Part shown: positions 12,501 to 24,400 of the stretch, piece after piece
How the letters are laid out: every line of letters begins with the position of its first letter
Position numbering within the stretch: the first letter of the stretch is position 1
Assembly (NCBI GenBank): GCA_020912385.1
Contig: CP087214.1
Location: 2,232,001 to 2,296,000 of the forward strand
Reading direction: 5' to 3'
From: Neofusicoccum parvum
Taxonomy: Eukaryota > Ascomycota > Dothideomycetes > Botryosphaeriales > Botryosphaeriaceae
DNA: 64,000 bases
Made by a program: the position numbers and the translations under genes
The notes under the pieces: model-generated
The model's database searches: none
Told to the model about the DNA's origin: nothing
The model's input: only the letters and a program-made list of their open reading frames with translations

Positions 12501-13390
12501 CAGCCAGATTGTCCGGGCGATCTCACCGTTTGCAGAGGGACGACAGGCACTGACAGAGCTCTTCCGATGTGGTTGACGCTCTCGGTTGCAACGATTGCTT
12601 TGGGGATCAGCCACGGCATGGCGGCGCGCAGGGTGTTCAGAGCCTTGACGGCGATTTGGCAGACGTTCTCGTCTTTCTCGGCATTGTTGGCCAGACACCA
12701 GTCGAGCAGCTCGCAGACGCGCTTGACCCAGCCCTCGTCGCCGTACCTGACGTCCAGGTTGGGGTCGCGACCGGGCAGCTCGTCGTGGATGACGGCGATG
12801 GGGGTGAAGATGCTGACACAAGCCTTGCCCAGCTCGTTGCCGCGCAGGCTGGCGACGGGGTCCTCTCTGTTGAAGACGTCCTCGGCGAGGGTTTCGAGTA
12901 TGTACAAGACCAAGCCTTGATGCTCCAGCGACGACGCCCACAGCCGCACCAGCTGCTCGTCCATGTCCATCCACTCCGTGCCCCAGCTCCTCTTAGCCAC
13001 CTCGGCCCACAGCTGACCGATCTTGTTCCTCACATAGACAGGGCCCTGCTGGGACGCGCCATCGGCGAGCTGGATGACCCACTCGCGCATGGCCTGGGCC
13101 TGCTCTGCGCTGAAGTCCTCCCAGCCATACTTGATCGAGTATTCCAGCACGGTGAGGCCGTAGTAGCGGAGATGCACGGGGTGCGACTGATCGAGGGCGA
13201 GCTGGAAACCGTAGGCAGGGGCGTCGCGGTGCTGCTTCACCTGCTCGAGGTATGCGGAGGCGTCCTGGCGCGTGGAGTTGGACGAACGCGGGTCGAAAAT
13301 GGCTTCCAGGGCTTCAAGCATGCGCGAGAAGTCGGCGGGGCTCTGCTCCTGGGCGTGAGCCGCGCTGCCGTTCGCTTGGAAGCCATCCAT
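9544..13390 (-). CDS. MSN5: Exportin-5/Msn5-like karyopherin beta
   Basis: Minus-strand exons 12527-13390, 12278-12472 and 9544-12228 give 1247 aa, close to yeast Msn5 (about 1220). The N-terminus has the importin-beta/exportin layout: 'LALDQSHPVHLRYYGLTVLE', then 'YVRNKIGQLWAEVAKRSWGTEW', the XPO1/XPO5-type HEAT region. The remainder is a helical HEAT solenoid without catalytic motifs and ends in a short 'ELAGMADMFG' tail. Msn5/exportin-5 proteins export phosphorylated cargoes, and tRNA or structured RNA in some lineages, from the nucleus with Ran-GTP. Introns of 54 and 49 nt have GTGAGA/TAG and GTAAGC/TAG boundaries. The ATG at 13390 was preferred to an upstream in-frame GTG. Assignment to Msn5 rather than another exportin rests on the N-terminal block and length. 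Confidence 0.82.
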
Positions 13391-13866
13391 GGTGGTGCGG
13401 TGAGATTCAAGGCAGGGATGCCGGTGCGGCGAGGCTCGTTGTTCAAGCACTGGCCTGGGGCCGCAGGCGGAAGGCGGTGGATCCGTCTGTTAGCCTGGCA
13501 ATTCGGTGAGCGGTGCGGACAGGGCCGGCCGTCATAGCAGCGAGGAAGGCGGGGCGCGGGCGCGGTTGGTTAGGCGTGGAGCATGGTGGTGGGAGGAAGG
13601 GCAGAAGCAGAAGAGGGCCGGCTTGACAATTGCTCGCACGATGGTTTGCCCAAAGGCCGCCAAGCCCGGCTCCGAGTCATTGGCCGCGCGCCCCAACATG
13701 CACAAACGCGGAGTCACCTGCTGAGAACGACGCCAGTTCCACGCGAACGGTTCCCACGCTGCATAAGGCTGACATGCCGCTACAGAGAGGCGCTCCGAGC
13801 GAACGCCGTGCCAGAGTCTGCGATACATACAAAATGTCACCCCATCGCGTTGCTGCCTGCAACCCC
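13391..13866. other. Intergenic: MSN5 5' region and GH5 3' region
   Basis: These 476 bp lie between two minus-strand genes. Several overlapping short frames are open on both strands. They are GC-rich and show no family signature, so I regard them as chance. Confidence 0.45.
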
Positions 13867-16230
13867 TCACATCACCACGCACTTCTGTCCAGTCGTCTGC
13901 TGGCACTGCTCGATGTAGCCCTCTTCGTCCCCGCTGCCCAGCGCCGTGCCCTTCACTCCCGTGACCGTGATGGTCTGATCGCCCTCCGCGTGCCACCACT
14001 TGAGCATCTGGATCGGCCCTGCTGCCGAGTCCTCCATGCTGATCGTCCACTTACCTCCGCTCACCTCCACAGACACGCCGCCCTGAGGAAAATGGAACTC
14101 CGGCAGGAAGACTTCGGTCGGGCCTCCTTCACCCGAAGAGCTAGGCGCCTCCAGAGAGAGCGTGAACACGCAGTTCCGCAGGTCGAACCCGTAGCTGGAA
14201 ATCGTCCCGTGGGTGAGCATCGGAGTTGGCCGTACGTATGCCTCTGCTGCACGATAGCCGGGCTTCTCTGACTTGCTGCTCGTCGCGCTCGAAGTCATCT
14301 CTTCCTCCGCGAGCGTCTGCTTCAAATTCGACGGGGAGACCCGTGATGTCTCTGATGACTGGCTGCGCGAGTAGGATGGTGACTCCGTGTCTGACGTAGT
14401 CGACGAAATTGTAGGAAGAGTAGGGTCATCGAGCGAGAATATTGATAGATCTTCTCCATTCCACTGATCGCCCCATTGGTGATTGTTCTGCTTTTGGGTC
14501 AGCATCGTCTCGACAGAAATCCACTAAACTTCTTACCGTAGCCACATAGGTCCACAAGGTGAATCCAGTTGCGTGGCTTGCTTCCAGCGCAAAATGGTTT
14601 GCATCCATGGCCGCAGTCTGACTGGAGTAGTCACCGGTTTTGTAGGCATACTTGTCATCCATATCGTAGGGGATTCCAATCTCGCTGAAAACGCATGGGT
14701 GCTGACCCATGTAGTCCAGACCTTCCTTTTGGATGGCAGCCAGCTGGTCGCGGAAGCAATTCCTAATGGCCGTCTCTCCGATCTTGATGGCAAACGCGGG
14801 AGTCAAGTACCTTCCACGCAATACTCCAAACACATCAACGTTCCAGATCCTGTTCCACTTCTTCGTCATCAACGTGACTCCGTCGTAGAAGTGTGGCGTA
14901 AAGACCATATTCGGGTCGTCATCCTCGGTACCCTTGATGGTAGGTGGAATCTCCAAAACTGGTGGCTGGCAGAACATGATGGTCTCGGGGAAGACACTCC
15001 TGATCGCGTCCCTATGTCTCCTATAGTATTGCATGAACCACTTGTTCGTGAAGTACTCGTAGTCAACCGTTTCGCCGTTTTCCGGATCTTTCGAGAAGTA
15101 GTCCTTCTTCAGCAGTGTGTCCGACGCAGGATCCCAGATGCCATGCTGCGCCCATAAGCATTCCCCAAGTTTCCATCCCGGATCACGCTTGAAGCCGTAG
15201 TGCGTTTCGTCGTAATCTGCCGGCAGCCAGGCCGATTGTCCTTCGGGATCCACGAGCGCCGAGCCGGATTTGTAAGGCCCCAAACCTCCAAAGTCCCAAG
15301 TGTCAATCTCGCATGCCCTCCCGGATCCTGTGAGTATTGCTTGCCAGGCGGTTGGCGAAGTGCCCTTCTGCAACTTCTGCTCCTTGGGTATTATCGACAG
15401 GTCTTCCCATCCAATAAGTCCCCTGTTAGGTTCGTTTATGCTCTCCCATCCAATGACTACCTCGTCCTCCAAATCCCCTGCCTCCTTTATGCGCTGTGCT
15501 AGATGCTTGCAGGCTCCGAGGAAATGATTCTGAAGATAGTCCTGAATGTTCACGCCGTTGATTATGGCCTTCGGTGCGAACGCCTTGCCAGCAAAGAATA
15601 GGGTGAATATGACCTGACACGCCATCCTAGTGTAGTTGGTGGCCCAAATCATCTTGGGGAATTTCTCGGGATCGGGGTAGGTGTTCTGAACAAGAGCAGC
15701 TTCGGTGATGTCGAATGCTCGAGGATTCAGTCCGCAGGCGTACAGAGTCCATAGAGGAGCGCCTGAGCCGCCAGAGAATCTTGACCACTAGACTCGCAAT
15801 CAGAGGGATCGGTATGGGGAAAATGTATTGCATTCAGTCTACGTACGACATCCTGGTGGGGATCCATGAATATGTAGAAGCCGTATTCCTTCGCTATGCG
15901 GAGGATGGACAAGGTGTGCTGGATCCACTCCTCATCGTACTGTCCGGGGCCAGCATGCTCGATTGCCTCCCACGTAAAGATGTATCTGATGGTGTTGTAG
16001 CCCATCTTCCTCAGCCGGGTGAAGTGGGTGCGGGCGGTGTCAAGGGTAAAGGGTCTGCCGATGAAGGACACGTTGTCTCCATCGTAGAAGTCGTCGGCAA
16101 CATGGGAAGGCTGATCGGGAGTGGCGGGGAATTTGGCGTCGCCAGCGACATTAATACCGTGAAGAGTGACCTCACGGTTGCTTGGATCCCGGAATGTCCG
16201 ACCGTCGATGCGCAGGCGAAGTGGAGCCAT
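13867..16230 (-). CDS. GH5 (subfamily 12-like) glucocerebrosidase/sterylglucosidase
   Basis: Minus-strand exons 15847-16230, 14537-15787 and 13867-14487 give 751 aa. The N-terminus carries the GH5 start 'LHGINVAGDAKFP' and 'YNTIRYIFTWEAIEH'. The acid/base motif 'ESINEPNRG' and the nucleophile context 'VFSEIGIPYDM' follow, so both catalytic glutamates are present. A large insert and a C-terminal beta-rich domain match the fungal EGCrP2/Sgl1 type, which cleaves glucose from sterylglucosides or glucosylceramide. There is no signal peptide, in keeping with a cytosolic or vacuolar enzyme. The first splice (GTACGT...TCTAG) restores 'HQDV/WSRFSGGSGAP'; the second (GTAAGA...GCAG) joins 'WTYVAT' to 'NNHQWGDQWNGED'. 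The family call is strong; the exact substrate is inferred from the family. Confidence 0.88.
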
Positions 16231-17338
16231 GGTAACGGAATGCTGGGGGAGATGTTTGGGAAAGGGAAGGGGAGGAGGCGGAAGCAGGTAAGAAGTAGGA
16301 AATGAGTGAGTACGAGTACGAGAGAGCGGTGCGAGCCAAGCTACTAAAGCACGCAGGCCCGCGGCGGAGGCGGAGAAGAGGAGAGTGACGCCCCAGGACG
16401 CCTCAGCATCCGTGGCGCGTCATAGCCCCGGCTGAATATCGGCTACCTGATAAGCCTCGACAGGGATCAAGGCACCAATGCTGCGCGGCCAGTTTGGAAA
16501 GTATTGCACACGGTGTATGCCTGCACAGGCAGTTGAAGAGTTCATCCGGATGGGTTTGGCATTTATCTCGCTGTATAGTTGCGTGTGGATGAGTGCTTTG
16601 ATCACTCATGAGTGCAGGGTATGCTTTTGCCGGAATACTCCACGAACTGACCACGTTATGAATGGAGAATCATTCGAATCCTAAGCGTCCGGCGTCGACC
16701 ATGTGAGACGGGTCTTAATTTGCATTTCAAGTAGTGCTGCGGATAATAGCTACCCGAAGGTTGAAGCCCGGCAGTAAATTCGGAATTTCTAGACTACGCC
16801 GAATGGAATGCACGCCTGGCTCGTCTGAGGCCTGTGAACTTTTCAACTAACCGGAGAATTTTGTGCAACTATTTGTTTGGTAGCCTTCAAGCATTCTGCA
16901 GTCGGAGAATGCTCCTGTGATCGCCACTTAAGTATCTATGCCTGCTTCCAAATATAGATCACGAGGCTCGGATTCCTCGACGTCGCAATATAGATGAAGT
17001 ATTCTTGTTGGAGTGCTCTTTTCATATGCACCTTGAAACTTTGTATGACTACTAAGAGTACACAGAACCTGCATAACTTCAATCACAGGTGATAGTCTTA
17101 GACCATGGCAGTACCTCGAGTAGTTTGGCGGAGCTTAATGACTAAGCAGCAAGCCCTGGCGAACCACGGAACCCGAGAATCTGGCCCCTGCGTACCTGCC
17201 TGCCGCGGCGCGCGCCCATGCTCCTTCCGAATGGCCAGCTTTCCTCATTCCTCGAGCGGCTTTTGTTTTCTTTAATCCGCCCTCAAGTTCAGAGAACCCG
17301 CCCACGCTCGCTGCTCGTCCTTCTCCTGCGCATCCACC
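16231..17338. other. Divergent intergenic region between GH5 and DnaJ genes
   Basis: These 1108 bp lie between genes transcribed away from each other and should hold both promoters. Base composition falls toward AT in 16600-17100. I see no RNA gene or repeat, and no convincing TATA box close to either ATG. Confidence 0.45.
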
Positions 17339-18999
17339 ATGCTGTTCCCTCTGCGCGTCCTAGCGGTAGGCGCTGTCCTGCCGCTTGCGCTCGCGCTCTC
17401 GCCGTCCAACATTCCCGCTGACACGCCCGTGTCCGAACTTATCTCCTCCGCAAACCAACAACTCGCCGCAGGCAACGCACAGGATGCGCTGACCTACTTC
17501 GATGCCGCCGTTGCCAAGGATCCCAAGAACTATCTCACCATTTTTAAGCGCGGCGCCACCTACCTCTCCCTCGGCAAGAACAACCAGGCGCAACAAGACT
17601 TCGATAAGGTTCTCTCTATAAAGCCCGACTTCGAGGGCGCCCTGGTGCAGCGCGCGAAGCTGCGGAGTCGCCACGGCGACTGGGCCGCCGCCCGGAAGGA
17701 CTATGAGACCGCCGGCAAGAAGGGTGGCGCGGAAATCGCTGAGCTGGAGGAGGCTCAGGGCGCCGCCACTCTCGCCGCCGAGGCAGAGCAGAAGGGCGAT
17801 TGGGATGGATGCGTAACGAATGCTGGTATTGCCGTTATGGTCGCCGCCGGAAACTTGGACCTTCGCAAAATGAGAGCGAGGTGTCGTTTTGAGAAGGGCG
17901 AGGTTGCCGAGGGTGTCAACGACCTGCAACACGTCCTTCAGATCAACTCAGGGTCCATCGAACCACACCTTCAGAGCTCGGCTATGACGTTCTATTCACT
18001 GGGCGAAACCGAGAAGGGTCTGTCTCAGATCCGCAAGTGTCTCCAGTCTGATCCCGATTCGAAGGACTGCATGAAGCTCATGAAGCGCGAGAAGGCTCTG
18101 GACAAGCAGCTTAAGAAAGCAAAGAGCCTGATGGAGAAGAGACAATACGTAGCAGCGGTCAAGCTGCTTCTGAAGTCCGCCGATGGCGCAGGCCTGATCG
18201 AGGACGTGAAGGAAGACATCAAGACATATAAAGAGAAAGGTTATATCCACAACAAGACTCCAGATGGGCTTTATGTGGATCTGGTGGAGATGGTCTGTGA
18301 AGCTTATGTCGAGGTAAGTACTGCGCAAACATCCCGCGGACGATACATATGCTGATACATTTTTAGATGAACAACAAGAAGAAGGCCGAGCCGCATTGTG
18401 CTGAGGCACTGAAGCTTAACCCGAACAATCTCCACGGTCTTATCCTTGACGCAGAGCGCAAGATTGATGCTGATGAGTTTGAGCCGGCCATTCATGTCCT
18501 CAACGACGCCAAGGAGAAGGCCAAGGAGCAAGGAAACCAGCAGCTGCAACGCAAGATCCAAGAGCTGCAGCAAAAGGCGCACAATCTCCTCAAGCGATCA
18601 AAGCAAAAGGACTACTACAAGGTCCTGGGAGTCACCAGGGATGCGGACGAGAGAGAAATCAAGCGGGCCTATCGCAAGCTTACCAAGGAGTACCACCCCG
18701 ACAAGGCGTCGCAGAAGGGCATTTCGGCAGAGGAGGCACAGAAGAAGATGGCTTCGATCAACGAGGCGTACGAGGTCCTCAGCGATCCCGAGCTCAAGGC
18801 ACGCTTCGACAACGGCGACGACCCGAACGACCACGAGTCGCAAAGCAACCCGTTCCAGGGCTCGCCGTTTGGCGGTCAAGGCGGGCAGCAATTTTTCATG
18901 CGGCAAGGTGGTCCTGGTGGCTCGTTCAAGTTCCAGGCGGGCGGGGGCGGGTTCGGCGGCGGCGGAGGGTTCCAGTTCCCGGGAGGATTCCAGTTTTAG
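17339..18999 (+). CDS. ER-type TPR-DnaJ co-chaperone (p58IPK/DNAJC3-like)
   Basis: Exons 17339-18313 and 18367-18999 give 535 aa. Residues 1-20 form a signal peptide ('LAVGAVLPLALALS'). TPR repeats fill residues about 30-400, and a J domain follows from about 407 ('DYYKVLGV') with the HPD triad at 435-437. The tail is Gly/Phe-rich and ends 'FPGGFQF' without an HDEL signal. This signal peptide-TPR-J order is that of DNAJC3/p58IPK, an ER luminal co-chaperone that presents misfolded chains to BiP/Kar2. The 53-nt intron has GTAAGT...TTTTTAG boundaries. The HPD motif suggests it can stimulate Hsp70. How it is retained in the ER without a C-terminal signal is not evident. Confidence 0.9.
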
Positions 19000-19490
19000 A
19001 GTGGTTGTGGAGCATAGGGCGGAGTCGTTTTGTTTCTTGATTGCGGCGTTTCTACGGCGCACGGAAAGACTGGTTGGAAGTTTGAGGCTGCGCGTGGTTG
19101 CGCAATGGCCCAGCCAAGCAGGGCGCTGGATAGGGTGTTTAGGGGCAGGAGTACCTGGATCATGCTTGATAGTCGAAGGCTGAACTGCGCAGCTGCGCAG
19201 CCCTATTGTTATGCGGTGCCCAATGACGCGAGCTTCGGGTGTGTAGACAGCTCTGTTGAAACAGGGTCTCACGCGAGTACTACAATGGCATCGCCGCGTG
19301 AGCAGGGCCGGCGTTGGCTGTGGTCCACTATCGCGGATGTGGTTGCCGGCGGTTAGGTCATCTGGCGTGGGCGCATGGGGAGATCCAGGCCCGCGCAAGT
19401 TACAAAAGGCCACTGCACCGGCTGCGAGCCCCTCCGCCCGCCCCACGCAAGCAGCACCAGGGACGATGCATCTTGCGCGCCGGCGCCAGC
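19000..19490. other. Intergenic: DnaJ 3' region and LDB17 5' region
   Basis: These 491 bp separate two plus-strand genes. A fairly long minus-strand frame overlaps this stretch and the DnaJ gene, but it has Arg-rich random composition and was not accepted. No elements are recognised. Confidence 0.45.
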
Positions 19491-21085
19491 ATGGAATTCG
19501 AGGTGTCCTACAGCCTCGATAATGCCGACCAGTTCTGGGAGGGTGCGCACTCCTGGCCCCGCCGCGTCTTCGCTCACTGACTCTGTTGCTAGAGCTGGAC
19601 GACATCGTCTCCGCCCGCTACGACTCGCACGAGGCCATAGATAACACCCTGCGCTCCTACCTGAGCTTCGCTTCCAACTTCCACGGTACGGCGCCCCCGC
19701 CTTAGCAACGCGCGACATGTGTTGACGCTTTCAGAGGAATATCTCCAATCCGAGGAGGACATCAAGCAGTGCGCCTGCAAGCTCCTAGGAGCCCCGGTTT
19801 TCTACAAGAACAAGCCTTACGTGCGGAGGCAGTTCGTTTTCTGCCTGCTTCAGGTGTGTTGCCCCGGGCTTTGCGAATACCGGAGCTGTGGTTGACACCT
19901 GTCAGGAGGATGAGCCGCCCACACTTGAGATCGTTGCAGCCGTGCTGCTGCTCGACGGCCTCGCCGACGTCGACGACCAGCAGGTCTTCCACATGATGAA
20001 GAAAGAGGGCGCTTTTCCGCGCCTCGTTGAGCTTATCAAAACCACCAATGCCGATGAGCACAAGGACTTGCACCGGCTGCTGCTTCAGCTCGTATACGAA
20101 ATGTCGAGGATACAACGACTTGCGCCGGAAGATATAGGTGGGATTTTTTTGGGTTGCGTATTTGGTATACGGAAGGACTAACGGGATATGCAGGCGTGGT
20201 CGACGATGCATTCGTGCTCTGCCTTTTCCAGACCGTCGAGGAGCTCTTTGGCGACCCGAACGATCCTTTCTGCTACCACGTCATTCGTGTTTTGGTTCGT
20301 TACTCCAATTGGTCTGCAGATGCTCACGCGTTTCTAACGAGCGACTGTAGCTGGTATTGAACGAGCAATACTTCGTTGCGAACATTCCAACCCCGGCCGT
20401 GCCGCTGACGAATCGCGTCATCAAAGCTCTTTCCACCCATGGCCACATCTACAAGACCTTCGGAGAGAACATGATTTTACTGCTGAACCGCGAAACGGAG
20501 GCTTCACTTACTTTGCTTATTCTGAAGCTGCTTTACCTTCTTTTCCTGAACGAGAAGACCTGCGATTACTTTTACACCAACGACTTGCACGTCCTCATCG
20601 ACATCATCATCCGCAATCTGCTGGATTTGCCCTCAGACGACACCGCATCTGCAGCCATTAGACACACGTACTTGCGCGTGCTGCACCCGCTGCTCGCAAA
20701 CAGCCAGGTCAACCGTCCTCCGCATTACAAGCCAGACGAGCTACTCAAGATGCTGGATTACCTCAGCCAGACGAACGACAACCCCTGGAGGCATTTCGAA
20801 GCCAACGACGAGACTACAATTCGACTGGCAAAACGGTGTGCCGAGGTTTCTTGGCTGAAGCGGCGTGCAAGCTTCTCTGTGGACGGCGCTGCGGGACGAG
20901 ACAGTCCCAATCAAGAAGGCCACAAGGCGGTGGCACAACGGATGCTTGGGATGAGCGTGCCGGCGGCAGGCGAGAGTGCACTGAGCGTTCTAGAAGTAGC
21001 GGCACACCAGGAGAAGCCAGGCGTGCAGACGCCGAGCAAGGGGCGAGACACACAGGGAGACCAGCAAGAGCAAGAGCAACAGTAA
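19491..21085 (+). CDS. LDB17: SPIN90/Dip1/Ldb17-like Arp2/3 activator
   Basis: Six exons (19491-19542, 19593-19685, 19735-19853, 19906-20137, 20194-20294, 20351-21085) give 443 aa. All introns are 49-56 nt with GT-AG ends, and the joined protein is continuous. The armadillo-like leucine-rich domain of the SPIN90/Dip1/Ldb17 family is seen throughout: 'YLSFASNF', '[18 protein letters not shown]', '[24 protein letters not shown]', '[10 protein letters not shown]' and '[12 protein letters not shown]'. Family members bind Arp2/3 and start unbranched actin filaments that seed endocytic patches. The last 60 residues are low-complexity. The protein is compact, as Dip1-type members are, without the SH3 domain of animal SPIN90. 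Assignment rests on the leucine-rich domain pattern, not on a search. Confidence 0.8.
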
Positions 21086-21460
21086 TACCTCTCGAGCATG
21101 TGCGCGGTGTTGGAGGCGTCCGGAGCGGACTGGGAAATTCAATTATGGTTAATACTTTTAGCTTGCTTGACTGCCAATACTCGGGTCAAATTCAAATCGA
21201 GCTGGACGCAGCTTTTCTTCGTGTTTCTCAAAGCAGATACTTCAACTCTATGGTGCAACAACAGCGATATGAATGCCGTTCGAAATGGGCAACTGACACA
21301 GAGCATGGCGGGGAGGTGGCCCGTGCTCTGCAGGGCTGAGGGCATGACGTTGGACAGAAAGTCCATCCAAACGCGTCCCGCGTCTTCCCCTCCACCGCCG
21401 TAGCATGGATTGGCACGCCCGCTCGCTCCATCCGCGTCCGCAGTGAACCCCCCTCCCGCC
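21086..21460. other. Intergenic: LDB17 3' and SKI3 5' regions
   Basis: These 375 bp lie between two plus-strand genes. A short ATG frame at 21405, out of frame with SKI3, could be a small upstream ORF in its leader. Nothing else is recognised. Confidence 0.4.
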
Positions 21461-24400
21461 ATGGCCCCCTCCTCCACCAAGGCGGCCCTCAAAGCCGCAA
21501 AGGCGGCACTGGACGCCCAGAAGTGGGACGACGCCATCGCCCAGGCCGAGCAGGTGCTGGAGTCCGACCCGCACAACTACTTCGCCAGGCTGTTCCTCGG
21601 CCGCGCGCTCGACAAGAAGGGCAGCCCGGCCGCGGCCGCGACGGCCTACGACGCCGCCGCCGCGCTCAAGCCCGACGACGACCAGGCCTGGCTGGGCCTG
21701 CGCAGCCTGTACGAGCGCCTGGCCGCCGCCAGGGTCGACGAGCACACCACCGTCGGCCTCCGCCTGGCAGAGATATACGCCGCGCAGTAAGACCCCACCC
21801 AGACCTCGGCGATGGGGGTTTTTTGCTGACGATTGGGCGAGCGCCGCTGCAGGGACGACGCGCACCGCGCCCAGATCGCCGTCGACAAGGCCGTCGACCT
21901 CGCTCGCGCCCATGGCTCGAAGCAGCAGTACAAGCGCGCTCTCGAGCTGTACCTCCCCACCAGCCCGGTCTATGGCTTCCTGGAAGGTCGTGTCCCGCAC
22001 CCGGCGGCGACGTACACGCGCATCGCGGATATCGTCGAGGCGGAGGAGAAGGAGCGCGTCAATAAGGAGATCGGCGAGCGGCGGACAAGACTGGGCGCGC
22101 GTATCGGACAGGTTACCACAGAGGTTAAGCGCGAGGTGTATGGCCAGAGTCCGCTGGAGGAGCTGTATCAGAGTATTGTGGATTGGACGGGTGATGATGA
22201 GGTGAGGAGGGCGTATGAGGAGAAGCTGCTGCTGCGCGCGTACGAGGTGCTGGCCGTGCTGCCGAGTGGGAAGAAGGATGAGAAGCGCGAGCAGGTTGTG
22301 AAGTTGGCGCATGGGATGGTCATCATTAAGCATCCGTTTGCGTTGGCGTGGCGAATTGAGCTGGAGTGGAGGGATGTGGAGTCGTTCCAGGAGTTTGACG
22401 CCAATGTGGTGCGGGAGTTTGTCGAGTTCTTCCCGGATGATGGCCTTGCGAGGGTGTTGAAGGGATATTTGACGAGCGAGATCACGCCGTTCCCGTTGAA
22501 GCTGCCCCAGGAGCCGAAGGAAGAGGAAGAGAAAAAGGAAGAGGAGGAGCCGCCGTTGAGTGCAGAGGATAGGCTCCTGCTCATGACGGATGGTCTCGAT
22601 GATGCGAAGCAGTCGACCCTGGCGCACCGGCTCATGGGCGAGTACTATCTGCATTTGGAGGAAGTCGAGAGCTCGGTCGAGGTTACCCGAAAGGGACTTA
22701 AGCTCCTGACTTCCGAAGCGCAGAAGTCGGGACTGGGGTTCCAGAACAACAAAGACGCCATCAACAGCATCCTCGCTACGTCGCTCATTCAGTACCAGTC
22801 TCCCAAGAATCACCCAGAGGCCAAGTCCCTGTTTCACGACATCCTCAAGCGCAAGCAGACGTTCACTCCGGCTCTCATTGGTGTTGGCCTTATTCTCGAA
22901 GAAGAGGAAGAGTACTCTGAGGCCATAGACTTCTTGAGCAGAGCTCTTGCTCGGGATCCTGAAAACGCTCGCATCGGAGCTGAGACCGCCTGGTGCAAGG
23001 CTCTGACAGGCGACCACACTATGGCTTTGAGCGAGCTTGAAAGCCACCTCGAGAAGATGAAGACCACCGATCCCAGATCTCGCGAACTGAGAGCGCTGAC
23101 ATTGTACCGCATTGGTATATGCATATGGGAGACTGACCCCACACGACAGGCTCGGAAAGACAGAACCGGTGCCTATGCCAGCTTCATACAGGCCATCAAG
23201 ACGAACCCAAATCTTGCACCGGCCTACACTAGCCTTGGAATCTTCTACCAGGACTACGCTCGGGATAAGAAACGCGCACGGCAATGCTTCCAAAAGGCTT
23301 TTGAGTTGTCTGCATCTGAGCTGGAGGCTGCTGAACGTCTTGCACGCTCTTTCGCAGACCAAGGCGAATGGGACATTGTCGAAGTCATTGCTCAACGCGC
23401 TATCGATTCTGGAAAATGCCGCCCCGCCCCAGGATCGAAAAAGAAGAAGGGTGTCAGCTGGCCATTCTCCGCCATGGGAATTGTTCAAATGAACAAGCAG
23501 GAGTACAACAAGAGCGTTTACTCTTTCCTCTCCGCTCTCAGGATCAGCCCGGACGATTACCACTCCTACGTCGGTCTGGGCGAGAGCTACCACAATTCTG
23601 GCAGGTACAACTCTGCACTCAGGACGTTCCGGTATGCGGAGGACCCTACCGATGGAGTTCAGATGAAGAAGCCTGCCGAGAACTGGTTCACAAAGTACAT
23701 GCTTGCGAACGTGAATCGGGAACTTGGCCAGTATGACGAGGCCATCGATGGATACAAGGAAGTGCTGGAGACAAGGCCCAACGAGTTCGGTGTTCAGATT
23801 GCCCTACTACAGACTCTGGTCGAGAGAGGCTGGCGGCAGGTCGAGACCAGCTTCTTCGGCAAGGCGGCCGATAGTGCTCTAGAGGCCATTGACGTCGCCA
23901 AGGCCGTAGCCGAGTACAAGCCAGAAGCTTTCAACCTCTGGAAGGCTGTCGGTGATGCATGCTCATTATTCAGCTGGGTTCAAAGCCGAATCAAAGACCT
24001 GCCTTTCGAGAAGGTGAAGGTCCTGTTGGAGACCGACATCGACGCCAAGGAATTTGACCTCTTCTCAGATAATGACGGTGTCGGACAAGCCCAGCTGTCA
24101 TCTCTATCAGATCAGTCAGAGGATACGACAGCTCCAGTCCAAAGATGTCTTGAATCTGCCATTCTCGCGCAGAAGCGGGCTATCTATGCCTGTGCTCACG
24201 ATATTCATGCGCAAGCAGTTGCATGGTACAACTTGGGTTGGACGGAATACCGAACTTACGTGTGCTGCGAGCAAGACGTTGATCCCTCCAAACAGGGCAA
24301 GAAGAGCTTGAAGTTGCTCAAGGCCGCGATGAGATGTTTCAAGCGGGCGATTGAGCTCGAGGCGGGCAATGCTGAATTCTGGAACGCTCTCGGCATTGTT

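Noticed and set aside
12569..13537. A 322-codon plus-strand frame opposite the MSN5 first exon
   Set aside because: It is antisense to a clear exportin N-terminus. The openness follows from high wobble G+C of the real gene.
16640..16700. A possible tRNA because of a TTCGAATCC segment
   Set aside because: No acceptor stem or anticodon arm could be paired around it. I found no tRNA in the window by eye.
18598..19605. A 335-codon minus-strand frame antisense to the DnaJ J domain
   Set aside because: It covers the J domain in antisense, is Arg/Ser-rich and has no motif.
21248..23593. A 781-codon minus-strand frame across SKI3
   Set aside because: It is the antisense shadow of the TPR gene, with leucine-rich nonsense composition and no family motif.
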